64,000 nt of DNA from Whitmania pigra (taxonomy: Eukaryota; Annelida; Clitellata; Hirudinida; Haemopidae), in NCBI GenBank assembly GCA_021613335.1, contig JAJTWR010000059.1:167501-231500 (forward strand), written 5' to 3'. The notes below the pieces were generated by a model, which was not told the DNA's origin, searched no databases, and saw only the letters and a program-made list of their open reading frames with translations. A program made the translations under genes and the position numbers. This document shows positions 12,040-23,399 of the stretch, one piece after another; within the stretch, counting starts at the first letter, position 1; each line of letters begins with the position of its first letter.

Positions 12040-13186
12040 CATTGCTTTGCAATGCTAGAAAACAATGTAATTTACTTGCACATATTAATTTTCAAAGGTT
12101 CGCAAAGACTATGATATTATCAAAGTTGAGCTATAGTGCGACTGTAAGTTAAATTGGATCAAAGCACCTAGGGGGAGAATTAAGACCTTCTAAAACATCT
12201 AATTAATCACAAACTAAAACGTTATGTGAATAACAATCGGGTAAAGACAAGTTATTTCACATTATTCATCTTTGTTTTTGTTTATTTTTGCCACACCGTG
12301 CTGGCGCAATTTGTTTACATTTTCACACCGTGCTTTTATGACGCTGGTCAAAACATTCACGGTAAATGAAATTAGCTTAATAAAAAATAATTTTTGAAAG
12401 CAACTTTCATTTCATAATAAAAAATTAGCAATTTTTATAAAATTCAGAAAGGTGGCATCACCTCTTTCAAAATTTATAGCATTTATTTCGATATACTTAA
12501 TTCATTTTCGTCTACAAGACACATTTTTCAAAAATCCATACCCCTTTGTTGATATCGATTGCCGACCCACAAAACCGTCGGAAATTGACAACCAAACGTT
12601 CATCCGTAGATTCTGCAGAAAATACTTCCAACTGCAGTAGTCCAAGACCCTTCAAAGCACTTTTCCATCGTCATTCGCAACCATGGCCTCCCAGTCATGA
12701 AACTTTTAAACAAAGTCATCCAAATTTCTTCCAGCAAAACAACTTGTGGCAGGAGACCAACATATAAATGAGCAAAGTTTGAGAAAAACCTTACAGAGAC
12801 CCTACGGCAATTCGATTCAGAAGGGTTGCGCCTGACGCATAACCTCCCTTTATGTGAATATATACCATGGTTGGCGCCTTTACTGAAAGACAGTGAAATC
12901 TGGAAAAAAAAACAGGACTGGCTTAAAAAACAAGTAATAAACTAGTAATTAAATACCAATTAAATGATGTATTAATTAAATGCAGTAATGATTCGGTTAG
13001 TTTAAAGGATTAATTAATTAATGACTAATTTTTACCTTAAGGATACTTATGATATTGTTTGATTATTATATGTATATAATGTGGAATAAGTAGTAAAAGT
13101 TTTTTCAATGTTAGAACGACCCCGATTTCACTGACTTAGTTCATTAATCTGTTTTTATCGCTCACTTGTTTACAAAGTTAGGAGGG
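12040..13186. other. Intergenic, upstream of the glucuronyltransferase gene
   Basis: I see no supported feature. The sequence just before 13187 is the presumed promoter/5' UTR of the glucuronyltransferase, without a recognisable TATA element. Confidence 0.5.
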
Positions 13187-14514
13187 ATGCCTTACATTGC
13201 AAGACGAAAATTTTCAGTGATCGTTAAATGGTTTATGATTTTTTACTTTATATTAACACTTAGTATATTTTCCTTTATTGCTTTATCAGATGGTAAGGAG
13301 TTTTATTACGCCTAATTCATGTATTCCTTCGGATTTATAATTTGGTATTTATTAAATACAGACAGAATAACTGCAATTCTGCCAAAATACACATCTGATT
13401 TACCTGTCATACATATTATCACTCCTACGTACAAAAGATTGGTCCAAAAAGCAGAGCTCGTACGTATTAGTCACACTTTTCTTCACATAAAAAACCTCCA
13501 CTGGATTGTCGTTGAGGATGCGCCGGCGAGGACCGAAATAGTAACGAAAATTCTCGAAAAGAGTGGATTGACGTATACTCATCTTTTTGTTGCTACCCCA
13601 GAACTTATGAAACTGCAACAAAATGAAGCAAGATGGAGAAAACCAAGAGGATTACTGCAAAGGAACGAAGGGCTGTCGTGGCTTAGGGATAACCTTAGCG
13701 GTGCAAACGATGACGTTGTATATTTTGCCGACGATGACAACACTTACGATCTGGCTTTGTTTGACGAGGTATTTTGCTATCACATTGTAACTTCAATTGT
13801 ATAAAGCCATATGCATAGCATCGGAAGTGCTTCTCTTAACCATTTATATAACACTCATTCCCAAGGGCACTTGTGGCGGTGCAGGCTAGGTTTAAAACGT
13901 GACACATTACGACTTGCCATATGCTGGAATGCAACCGATTCGGCCGACCTGCATGCCGGGCATACGAACGTTTTTAAACTTTAAACTTCAGGAACAGAAC
14001 AAAGAGCTTTAACTCTAAGAACTTGTTATATCTCGACAGATGAGATTCACCAAGAAAGTTTCAGTGTGGCCTGTGGGACTGGTAGGATATTTGAGGTACG
14101 AGTCGCCCGTGGTAAAAGAAGGAAAGGTGGTCGGTTGGATCACGGCATGGAAGCCTGGAAGAACATTTGCAACTGATATGGCAGGCTTTGCAGTCAGTGT
14201 AGCTCTTTTGATGAATAATTTCAACGTAGGTTTCAACGTCAATAGCAAAGTTGGAGAGCAAGAGAATGATTTCCTACTGGCACTCGGAGTTCAAATGACA
14301 GATTTGGAGCCTAAAGCAAAAAATTGCACTGAAGTCTGTAATATATAATAATCGACTTATTACATTTCGATAAAATAAATAATTGAATAAAGTTGAATTT
14401 CGTTATTTTAAGATTCTAGTTTGGCACACCCAAACAGTGCAACCCAGTTTGAAGAATGAAGGCAAGATGATGGAACTCAGTATCAATGGTTATAACTTCG
14501 ATGCTGAAGTGTGA
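13187..14514 (+). CDS. Beta-1,3-glucuronyltransferase (B3GAT/GlcAT family, GT43), four exons
   Basis: Exons 13187-13292, 13362-13768, 14040-14333 and 14413-14514 join in frame to 302 residues, a typical B3GAT length. Residues about 11-33 form a membrane anchor after a basic start (MPYIARRK), a type II Golgi topology. The catalytic domain follows: VIHIITPTYKR, the metal-binding DDD at 159-161 (YFADDDNTY), VSVWPVGLVG, the WKPGR...DMAGFAV block, ENDFL (likely catalytic Glu about 246) and the terminal VWHTQT. The family transfers glucuronic acid to galactose, making the proteoglycan linker or HNK-1 type epitopes; which acceptor is used here is not evident. Intron 2 contains a SINE (13797-13963). 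The third donor (GTCTGT) is weak, but the protein join (NCTEILVWHT) matches the family. Confidence 0.9.
13797..13963 (-). mobile_element. tRNA-derived SINE copy in glucuronyltransferase intron 2
   Basis: This is a diverged copy of the SINE at 5828-6008 in the same orientation. Shared blocks on the + strand are GCCATATGCATAGCATCGG, AAGGGCACTTGTGGCGGTGC and the head ACCGATTCGGCCGACCTGCA. It lies wholly inside the 13769-14039 intron. Confidence 0.7.
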
Positions 14515-15116
14515 TTTCGAGGTGATTTTGATTTTATGGGGAAATCTCAAAATAAACTTTTATTGACATCACATTTGCTTGAAACAGGGCAAAAATGTTT
14601 AATTTTATGGAATTTAAAACACAGAGCGATACATGGAACAGTTCTGCATGGAAGGCTGAAGGCATTCTGTGGAACTTTATTGAGTGAAGCAGCATGCAAA
14701 TGGGATATTATGCAAGTTATAAGGGACTTTCAATATTCCTATTGCATTTCTGTGCCAAGTGAATCAAGAATTCAAGCCAGAATTGTCATACATCCACACT
14801 TATTTTGTATAATGAATTTTATCTTTATGTGACATCCAGATTACTGGTTCCAAGCAACCCTTTGTGCAGCAAATTTATAATTATGTAACTGTTATTTTAT
14901 TATTTGGATTATTTCATCATGGTCGTTTAGCCATTGATGAACATTACAACATAACAATAGTGTAAGGCTTGAGGTAATCTGCTTTCTCTATCAAACTGAC
15001 CCTGAATGAAAAGAAAAACAGGTTATGCAGAGTTATCAAATTGCAAAAAGAAAAAGGCAATTTTATACAATCTCACAAATATGTACAATTTATAGTATTT
15101 TTATAATAAGTTCAGC
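14515..15116. other. 3' flank of the glucuronyltransferase, no gene seen
   Basis: An open frame at 14536-14832 has no recognisable motif and most likely lies in the 3' UTR or beyond. Confidence 0.45.
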
Positions 15117-15337
15117 GCGCCCCCACGGTCTGGTGGTTAAGACTTCGCCTCTTACGGTTGCAGCACAGATTCGAATCCAGTTGTGGAGGATGAATGACTA
15201 TGTTACCGGATAACAAAGTGACTCAATCACAAAATACAGTTTGGCTTGCATAGAGCTAGCTTACACCTTTAAAGATGTGTGGTAAAGAGTATCACGTAGA
15301 AGTCCGTATTGGCCAGCTACTACTATTTTTTTTTTTA
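15117..15337 (+). mobile_element. Second tRNA-derived SINE family, poly-T tail
   Basis: The head (15117-15189) looks like a decayed tRNA gene: A-box-like GGTCTGGTGGTTAAGACTTC and B-box-like AGATTCGAATCCAG about 30 bases on, closed by a CCCCAC/GTGGAGG stem. A 140-base body without homology to the other SINE follows and ends in a T run (15327-15337). The unpaired positions and long tail argue for a SINE rather than a working tRNA gene. Confidence 0.6.
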
Positions 15338-15339
15338 TA

Positions 15340-16124
15340 ATTATTTACTTCTCATAATTGGTGACAATCGGTAAAACTGTTCAAGACGGACGCACACATT
15401 TTAATGAGATGCTCAGAAAAAATAAAGCTCCGCCTAAAATTCATATTTCAAATAAATAAAAAAAAGAGTAATATATATAAAGGTAGGAATGTTAGTAATT
15501 GTTTAGATATTTACGGATATGCCCAGAGATGTCTCAGATGTATCGCTCTAAAAGATGTTAATACTGCGGTTGAAAACTAATGCTTTTGTTCCGACAGTTT
15601 AACTTGAATAATTCTTGTCAATATCATAAAGTCTAGTTCGTAAAGGTTGTTAGATGTTAATACTTTGGGGAGACCGATGAGGTAATTTGGAGTGATGTGA
15701 TTGAGGTGACTGAGATCGAAATGAAGGAGAATGATGGACCTGAAACATTTCTTTTGAAGGAGGAATTGGCTTATTTATTTTGACCTCCTTTGGTTTTCTG
15801 TATGATTTAAAATTGCAATTAGCTAAACAGGTAACACACAACAAGTTACAAAACAAATATTAAAATTTAAAACACATAATAATATTCATAATATCTTCAA
15901 ACGGGCATACTACAGTTCCGATGAAACAACTTCGTCACTCCTTGAATCTATCATTTTCTTTGCTCTGCAAAAAATATTGTTTAAAAATAAATCCAGTATT
16001 GTACAACTTTAGGCATATACCAGTCAAATAATCTTTTATACTTTCTGTTTTTTCAACAATATCATTTTCAGAATTGCTGCAGTCAAATGCATTCGCTCGA
16101 TAAGACGATGGTACTACGAGATGT
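15340..16124. other. AT-rich intergenic DNA
   Basis: I see no supported gene. A minus-strand frame (15650-15856) is Ser/Pro-rich without family motifs. Confidence 0.4.
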
Positions 16125-16356
16125 TCATAACTTCCTGAAAAGTTAGCAAACTACAAAAAGTTTGCAACAAGGATTATGGCCATGTTCGGTTCCACATATG
16201 TGTGCAAACAGTTATTTTCCTTCAAGAAAGCAACAAAAACTATTCAGAGAACAAGGCTGACTGACGTATACATACTTAATCAAAATTGGAAATGCGAATA
16301 CATTTCAGCCAGTCATATAAAAAATTGTTGTGAAAAAGGGACTAAAGATGATTGAA
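16125..16356 (+). pseudogene. hAT transposase C-terminal fragment (GTF2IRD2/EPM2AIP1-like type)
   Basis: The + strand frame reads LANYKKFATRIMAMFGSTYV followed by CKQLFSFKK and RTRLTDVYIL. The FGSTY.C.Q.FS block is the conserved dimerisation-domain signature of one animal hAT lineage (known from GTF2IRD2 and related host proteins). Only this tail is present and stop codons lie upstream, so it is a relic. Confidence 0.65.
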
Positions 16357-16971
16357 TTGTCTCAAGTAAATGCTCGATTATAACTAAATTTGGCGTTGTT
16401 GAGCGGTAGCTTACTAATAGTCGTTGTAAAATGCATGTTAATTCATATTAATATAATTCGATAAAATTACGATATTGGCTTATTAGGTTTGGCGATGCTA
16501 CCCGTCGGAATACTGAAAATTATCTTATGCGGCCCACGGTGCCATTTGAGTTTGACATGTCTGCAATAGCAGATACGATTATCGGTTGGGCAATACTAAT
16601 TACAGTATAACCCACTTATTTTGCCCTAGAAATTTATTTACATATAAAATATTTACATATAATTTTATATTCGACTTATTTAACTCGCAAGCCCCCTCAA
16701 ATCGACGATTTTTTTTTTACATTAATTATAACCTTTTTAAATCTAAGGATATCTATCCGATATTGTTTTTTATGCTTAAAATACTTTTTATAAAGCTTTC
16801 ATTAAGCCACATTAAATATTATATAACTTATAAAAAATTTAATTAAAAAATTGTGTCAATAATTATAGTTCAATGAGAAATGAATGAAAAATGATCACAA
16901 AATTCAAGTCAATCAAATACTTTTATTCAAATAAGACACAGATATTATTATGTACAAAGAGTTCAGTGATC

Positions 16972-17844
16972 TCAGCAGTGCTTCCACCTCTTTCCGCAAC
17001 CGTTGCACAGGACGAACGTTGTCATCGGCTCGTCGGCGCTTCTCGTTTGAGCCTGAGTGTACGTTGTGTCTCTCTTACCGCAACGACTGCACTTGTAAAA
17101 GTCCGAACTGGATCCCTCATGGACTGCCAGTTTGTGGTCGTTGATGGATTTTTTACTAAAGTCCTCTACGTCCTTTGCTGCTTCGTCACTAAGCATTTCC
17201 ATTAAGGTCATCTTGGCCATTCGCTCGGGCGTAATTACTCCATCCAAGACTCTACTTTTTAGCTGTGGATTCCCTGAGTCTCTCAGATTCACTATTCTGC
17301 TCCTCACTCTGCTCACGTAGGCTTTGTCGGTGTGGTTGAACTCCTCGTATATGAGGTGTTCGATTACTGCGCCCAGAGTGTCGGTATACGATTCCTCGTA
17401 TTCCGTACACCTGAGAGAGTCGGCCAACATCGTTCGGCACTTTAACCTCATCTTATCCTTTGTACCACTCGGGTGCACATTCAAAGGAATGGATATGCGT
17501 CTGGGTTGTGTGCTGGAGACTTCCATGGGGATGTTAGCAGGGGAACTGGAACATTTGCTTTCCAGGCATTTCTCGTCAACATCTTTAGACGACTTCTGAC
17601 ATTGCTTGGATTTGTCGAACATTTTCTTCCAGCGGATGAGCAAGCCCTGGGCCATGAGTTTCACCTTATCCTCCTTGCAGGACTTTCTCAAAGCATTCAC
17701 GATGTTAACAATCTTGGACTTTGCAATAACATCGACATCTAAAGAAAGATTCTTCAGAGCTTTAAGCATATCTTCAGTTTGATCGTTAGAAGCTTCTTTT
17801 TGGAGTTTACTTGCGATAATCATGACTTCGCTGTAAACATCCAT
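16972..17844 (-). CDS. TCEA: Transcription elongation factor TFIIS, intronless
   Basis: The single-exon 290-residue protein has the full TFIIS layout: an N-terminal helical LW domain (about 1-80), a Ser/Lys linker, a central Pol II-binding domain (about 125-230, with SRVRSRIVNLRD and NPQLKSRVLDG), and a C-terminal zinc ribbon with Cys 252, 255, 280 and 283. The hairpin RSADEPMTTFV keeps the Asp271-Glu272 pair that enters the RNA polymerase II active site and stimulates transcript cleavage. All catalytic and zinc residues are intact and the length is normal, so it is probably functional. It ends six residues after the last zinc-binding Cys (GKRWKHC). A 3' piece of this gene is duplicated at 18160-18465. 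Confidence 0.93.
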   Translation of the reverse strand: MDVYSEVMIIASKLQKEASNDQTEDMLKALKNLSLDVDVIAKSKIVNIVNALRKSCKEDKVKLMAQGLLIRWKKMFDKSKQCQKSSKDVDEKCLESKCSSSPANIPMEVSSTQPRRISIPLNVHPSGTKDKMRLKCRTMLADSLRCTEYEESYTDTLGAVIEHLIYEEFNHTDKAYVSRVRSRIVNLRDSGNPQLKSRVLDGVITPERMAKMTLMEMLSDEAAKDVEDFSKKSINDHKLAVHEGSSSDFYKCSRCGKRDTTYTQAQTRSADEPMTTFVLCNGCGKRWKHC

Positions 17845-18159
17845 GTCGCGATGTTAATGTTAACAACAATGGTATATGATTTGAAAATTGATAAAAGTGT
17901 ATGCGCACTTCAGTAATTAAGCTTAATTAACTAGAATTATAATATAATTAAGAATAATAGTAATTAATTAGAGGACTAGAAAAAAGATCCTGAATATAAT
18001 TTTTTTTCGCAAATTAATTTTCATTCTCGTACTTTTACACATATTTTATAATTGCATTAAATATCTTAAATTATCTCTAATGTCTATGTTATTTATAAAG
18101 CATCTTACAATAAATATAGTTTTTTCACTATTTTAATTACATAATCTTAACTGTGATTT

Positions 18160-18465
18160 TGTTAATTGTATCCTTTTTAACTCTAAGGATAGCGATGCGA
18201 TATTGTCTTTTTATGCTTAAAAATACTTTTATAAAGCTTTTGTGAAGCCACATTAAATATAACGTAACTTAGAAAAGATTTAATTAAAAAATTGTTTCAA
18301 TAATTATGGTTCGATGAGAAATGAATGAAAAATTATCACAAAATTCAAGTCAATCAAATATTTTCATTCAAATAAGACACATATATTATTATGTACAAAG
18401 AGCTCAGTGATCTCAACAATGCTTCCTCCTCTGTCAGCAAAAGTTGCACAGGACGAACGTAGTCA
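18160..18465 (-). pseudogene. Truncated duplicate of the TFIIS 3' end
   Basis: About 300 bases match the 3' flank and last codons of TFIIS (16720-17015) in the same orientation. Shared blocks include TTTTTAA.TCTAAGGATA, AATGAGAAATGAATGAAAAA, TTCAAGTCAATCAAATA and TGCACAGGACGAACGT. Similarity stops abruptly near 18465, inside the zinc-ribbon coding part. The copy carries substitutions and a broken frame. Sequence to about 18660 shows only faint traces of more TFIIS (an IRN.VK.NLRD-like stretch), which I cannot confirm. Confidence 0.8.
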
Positions 18466-18689
18466 GGTTTAATAAGAAAAATGTACCATGTTGCATCGAC
18501 AACACAACTGTTAGTGATTTGACACACTGAATCCTTAACCCAAATCGGAACATCTCGCAGGTTAGACTTCACAGAGTTTCTGATCCACACTTGCACTTCT
18601 TAGCATTTCTCTCGTCCAACTGTCAACTGAGGTCATCATAATATCATGCTCGTCATTTGACGATCATTCGGATATTAAACTTGTTTGAG

Positions 18690-18772
18690 AGCTGTAAGAT
18701 TCTTGTCTTAACGACTGCTGTCATTGCGCCACATGCGGTAACGTAACCCATTCGGCCAACTATTCGCCATTT
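18690..18772 (-). mobile_element. Partial tRNA-derived SINE
   Basis: The block ACGTAACCCATTCGGCCAAC with its left flank matches the head of the 5828-6008 SINE. It coincides with the left boundary of the duplicated segment that carries novel gene copy A. Confidence 0.55.
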
Positions 18773-19037
18773 ATTTAATACAGATTTTGGAAATCAATGT
18801 TGTCATTCAGATCGAAGCATTAGATTTTTTGTTCAGTATAAAATACATTTTTTAATTTAGGGTAATAAAAATTTAAAAATTTATTTTTAAAATTATATTG
18901 CACGTAATATAATATTTATAGTTTTTGTTGAAGCTAATTCGTAGTCCAGTCTGGGATTGTCAATTAATTCAAGCAGTAAAAAATACAATTGAGCCGCACA
19001 TAAATTAATTTGGAAAAAAGTCGATTCAAACAATAGC

Positions 19038-20549
19038 ATGGATATTGATTACGATAGCGATGGTGACGTTAAAATTGAAAGTTTAAAAATCCCAGAAATT
19101 GAGAGAAAGCAAGTGGAGTGGGTAATAAATTCCTTCCGTGAAATAACTCAGAATGTCCACAAATATCAAATGGTATCAGAAGAATGCTTTGATAAATTTC
19201 AGAAAACCTCAGCCGTTTTGAGTTCAATTTTGCCTCAAGTATCCGACTCCACCCTATTCGAAGTAGACGACATATTGTATCCTAATGAGGATGTACATTT
19301 GGCACTCATAACGAGTACATATTCGACTGAAGCAGTTCAATATCTTATCAAGAAGTGCAATGATCTATTTTTTATGTTATATTATTGGGTGAATCAAAGG
19401 AGATGTTATCATATTGTAGATCGAGTGTACTTACAATTATTGGAACATTCATCGGGAACGTTTTCTGCTTTGTTATTCGCAGATATTATTGATTCTATAC
19501 GGTCAAGAGTAAAAATGTGTCGAGCTCTGAAATTTCTAAAACTGGCTCTAGGTAAAAAGTGGTCAAATTCAGAAGACTTTGGAGAAGAAAGATTTATGAC
19601 GCTTACAAGGTTATCAAAATTGAAAAACATTCCCGAACCAAAAGACCCACAGAAGAAAAGATTAGCATCCTGGTTATGTCAAATGAGTACATTCATATTG
19701 AAGAGACTCGAACAGCGGAAACCGTACATGAAAGCAAAGGCAGCACTCAAAAAAATGCAGGAAACAAATTTCAGCATTGTTTTTCGTTCAAACTTTTTGA
19801 ATCGTAAGTGCTTTGATATCTCTTTTTTGGTTGATCACTTATATCCATACTTTACATCCGCCAAAAATGAAAAGGAAAAAATGCAGCGTGCCTCTGATTT
19901 ACTCGATCCACGAGCAAAATCTAAAAACCATTCGGAAAATATATTTTATGAGTGTTGTAGCAAATGTTCGTACTTTATCGATGAATACGAAGGCTTCAGC
20001 GATCTTATGAAATTCATCGACAAAGTTCATTGCAATGATATCGAACCACATACATCGACTGATACAAATGATCAGCAAATATGTTATAACATCAGGGACA
20101 CGTCGAGCTGCAAGGATGAGATTGATTACACTGTCGAGAAGTATCTCGTTTATGATGATTTTCTTAAGACTTTATATGTTATGTCGATAATGTATAAAGC
20201 TTGTGTCAGCTGGAAACAATTATTTTTAAAGACAAATGGAAATACCGATGAGGTGGAAAATGAATTTTGTTTAAATCGTATCGATGAGATAGATAATTTC
20301 CTTATGAAGAGGTTTATTGATTCGAGACATCGAAATAATTTACCGTGGTGGATTCAAACCATGATGAAAAAGTGTCCCTTTTTCTTTGTTTCGAAGAACC
20401 ATGAACGTATGATTAACGATTTAGTCAGAGCTATTAATGGAGAAGAAATTGATAATGAAACAAGTGAAAAACTTTATTTCGTCTTATGCAATACTCCAGA
20501 CAAAGCTGCGCAATTCCAGTTTTTACATAAATATTCAACGGTTCAATGA
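19038..20549 (+). CDS. Novel domain-X protein, intronless copy A
   Basis: This is a 503-residue uninterrupted frame. I do not recognise the family. It starts with an acidic segment (MDIDYDSDGD), then is Leu/Lys/Phe-rich and probably all-helical, with no signal peptide or membrane segment. Landmarks are YFTSA (271-275), a Cys cluster YECCSKCSYF, DYTVEKYLVYDDFLKTLYV, PWWI (436-439) and CPFFF. The same landmarks occur in order in the C-terminal exons of the gene at 40778-46489. The start is the first Met after an in-frame stop. A polyadenylation-type AATAAA lies at 20567-20572. A 97-98% identical copy (B) lies at 36319-37857 in inverted orientation; the shared segment (about 18725-20590) extends roughly 300 bases upstream and 40 downstream of the frame. 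Absence of introns against about 13 in the relative suggests a retrocopy origin (inference). Confidence 0.8.
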   Translation: MDIDYDSDGDVKIESLKIPEIERKQVEWVINSFREITQNVHKYQMVSEECFDKFQKTSAVLSSILPQVSDSTLFEVDDILYPNEDVHLALITSTYSTEAVQYLIKKCNDLFFMLYYWVNQRRCYHIVDRVYLQLLEHSSGTFSALLFADIIDSIRSRVKMCRALKFLKLALGKKWSNSEDFGEERFMTLTRLSKLKNIPEPKDPQKKRLASWLCQMSTFILKRLEQRKPYMKAKAALKKMQETNFSIVFRSNFLNRKCFDISFLVDHLYPYFTSAKNEKEKMQRASDLLDPRAKSKNHSENIFYECCSKCSYFIDEYEGFSDLMKFIDKVHCNDIEPHTSTDTNDQQICYNIRDTSSCKDEIDYTVEKYLVYDDFLKTLYVMSIMYKACVSWKQLFLKTNGNTDEVENEFCLNRIDEIDNFLMKRFIDSRHRNNLPWWIQTMMKKCPFFFVSKNHERMINDLVRAINGEEIDNETSEKLYFVLCNTPDKAAQFQFLHKYSTVQ

Positions 20550-20590
20550 AACAATTTTCAAAGTTCAATAAAAATTTAAATAAATGTTAT

Positions 20591-21854
20591 ACAATTATTA
20601 ATTGTTATTATTATTATTATTACTATTTTTATTAAGTGGTTAGAGTACCTGCCCACTATCAAAATTTCAAAATATTGAGAAAAGTACCGAGATGTTCAAT
20701 CAGTAGTAAACGAGAAAAGGTGACAAGTCATATTCATTGAGGAGAGGTGAAGCGACTTGAGATGCTGACCTAGACAATGCTATTAGGTAGATTATTTCTG
20801 GTATTAATTATTCGATTTGTGAAAAAAATATTTGGTGTTGCATTGCGCAAAAAATGGATCTTCGTTTAAATTGATGACCTCTTGTTGATGATTAGTTTGC
20901 AAAATGAATATACTTTTTATGGTGAGTTGATGTTAAATTATTGATGATCCTATATAATAAGCAGAGGTCAGCTATTAAACGGCGTTCAAGCGATTTTGAT
21001 TACTGCATTTTTTTTCTGAAGCTGAAGATTCTAAAATATGACGAGGATATGCTGGAGAGAAAATTTAGTGGAGGAAAGTGTAACAACCATGAACATGGAT
21101 CTGATCCAGGCAAACAGTCGCAGGAAAGATACCAAGGCTAAAGCAGCAGGAATTGCTACTTAAAAGAAAGACTTAAAAAATTGATTTTTGTTTAAATAAA
21201 TTGAAATTGTTAACTTTCACATGCTACTACCTTGTATGATATGTGTATATAATTATATAAATAAATTATATAAATAAAATAAATAAGAAAAGTCTAAATA
21301 TCTTTATTTTTGTCATTATTTTTGGTAAAAAAATAGAGTAGAAAGTCCTTAAAAGCCCTAAGTTTTGATATTCGAATTCCTGTATGAACAATGTTGTCAA
21401 AACCAGATGGAACCCATACCAGATAATGATAGAATTAATATTGAGGATGAACTCTATGACGAGCAGATGAAAAAATAAATTTAATCAGACATTACGAAAT
21501 GATCACTTGATTTGAAACAATAATTTGTAAACTTATATAAATATCATAATAGAAGCATATACATCATCATCTAAAGAGCGGGCTCATCCGGTTTAAAAAA
21601 AGTGATAGTTAGTATCAACTGAATTTATGTAAATCAATAAGAAATTTCTTTGAAAGAACTGACATCATTCATAAATGCATGCAACCTCTGCAGAATTCAT
21701 CCATGACAATGAGTCCAGTTATAGTTTGATTTACTTAGGACAATATCGAAAAATCTGATTCAACAAAGTCTAGTTTTCAAAAATTTATTAACAATTTTAT
21801 ACTTTGTAAAAATAAACAAATCTATTTCATGCCATTGTCAACCAATCGCATCCA
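20591..21854. other. Intergenic
   Basis: I see no supported gene. A short frame at 20941-21141 (+) has no recognisable domain. Confidence 0.45.
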
Positions 21855-22115
21855 TTACTTTTCTTCTGGCTTCTTAGGTGGTGGACCGCATGGTTGAACC
21901 ATCTTCTTCAGAAAGTTAAATTTCATCCTGACTCTGCATTCATTTTCGGCAATTGCAAAGTAGCCGAGTAAGTCATTGTGTCCGATGTACGATGCAAGAC
22001 TGTCCCTGTGTTGGTTCGTCATCCACTCCCATTTGTCCATGTCGGCGTGACCAGTTCCGACGTACCTGGATTGCAGATGCTCCAATTGACTGTGAATGTT
22101 ATATCTATCTCCCAT
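21855..22115 (-). CDS. SF3B5: Splicing factor 3B subunit 5 (SF3b10)
   Basis: The intact 86-residue protein has the same length as animal SF3B5. Conserved stretches are RYNIHSQLEHLQSRYVGTGH, DMDKWEWMTNQHRDS, SYIGH and YFAIAENE. SF3B5 is the small scaffold subunit of the SF3b complex in U2 snRNP and contacts SF3B1 and SF3B3 during branch-site recognition. The start is the first Met (MGDRYNIH) and matches the family start; there is no intron. The C-terminus (CGPPPKKPEEK) is of the usual basic/Pro type. Complete, with no sign of damage. Confidence 0.95.
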   Translation of the reverse strand: MGDRYNIHSQLEHLQSRYVGTGHADMDKWEWMTNQHRDSLASYIGHNDLLGYFAIAENECRVRMKFNFLKKMVQPCGPPPKKPEEK

Positions 22116-23399
22116 TGCAAAGAAAATAATGTCAAGGTATTCAGATGTAGAATCGTATAATATAATCGTTGTTCGCTATCAAACGCCTTCACTCCCCCGT
22201 TATAAAAACAAGGTTATTAAAGATTCTTAATATAAATAAATTAATTTAAATTTATTTCGCTCAGAAAATTATATTAATATTACCTTATTAAAATTTTAGC
22301 TATTTTATTTTCATCTAACATAAAGTTACATTAAAGTACTTTATTTAAATTTACTATTTATCAATAACTAAATAATATTTATGTGCTGTAATCACATATG
22401 TCATAGTTTGTTTTGAAAGGAATGTATTCGTTTTTGTTGTTTGAATATCTGTTACGTTATTATTTAAAATGAATATTGCAGTTAGATGTGAAAAAGTGAA
22501 TATCTTTATGCATCATAATTATGTGGTTAATTACATATCAACTTACTTATGTAATAGTATATCGAACATACTTTGCAACTCAGTTTATGACCTCTTTAAA
22601 TTTGAAGAATAAGATGCTAAGAAACTTCAGGATGCCCAGAGAAATGAATAAAGTTGGTCCTGATTGCAACATTACTTATTTCATACGTATTTAAGTAACT
22701 TTCACTTTTCATCAATGATATTTTATCTAGTTAATACTATTAACTTAATAGTAACTATTATAATGGCTGATAATTAATTGTAACTTGTATTTGAATATGT
22801 ATTAAGATCAGCTGAGATATCAATCTATGTGGACGTTTTTAAGGCTCTTCATTTATCACTAGTGGTCTCCAAACAACTCAATGAAAGAAATGCAGTCGTG
22901 TGATTTCACTCAGTTTTAAATTTATATTCAGTAACTTTAATTTTAAGCTAATAATATAAACGTTGTTGTGAATTACATGTTTTTATCTGTTTTCTCTACT
23001 ATTATGTTATTACTAACATAGCCAAAATTAAAATGGACGTTAAACTTGTCAAGAAAGTTAAGAAATTTTTGCTCTGAAGTAGATCTGAATTTATTATAAA
23101 AATAACCATAAATTTCGTTTCAATGCCAGATTTGTCATTATTTACTAATAAACATTTCAAATAAAGAAATGCAATGACCTCAGCCCCAACATCAATTCGT
23201 ATTTAGGCGCGACGATGGCTACAAAAACAATAAAACTTAAAATAGTAATATTTAAGTGCATGTAGGTGTGTATCCTATTAACGTCCATTTCGTGACTAGG
23301 TGATTAAAACGGGGACAACAAAAATAACAAGAACATCGATGACAAAAAAAATTGTCCTTAAATATACTGTGATAGTTACAGTTTTATGTACAGTTGATC
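22116..23399. other. AT-rich intergenic DNA
   Basis: No gene or recognisable repeat seen on either strand. Confidence 0.5.

Noticed and set aside
15910..16140. Exon-like pieces on the minus strand ending in a short tail
   Set aside because: The right part overlaps the + strand hAT fragment, the protein has no family match, and the splice evidence is weak.
19409..20010. Alternative-frame proteins inside the X genes, conserved between copies A and B
   Set aside because: Their conservation follows from near-identity of the duplicated DNA, not from coding constraint.
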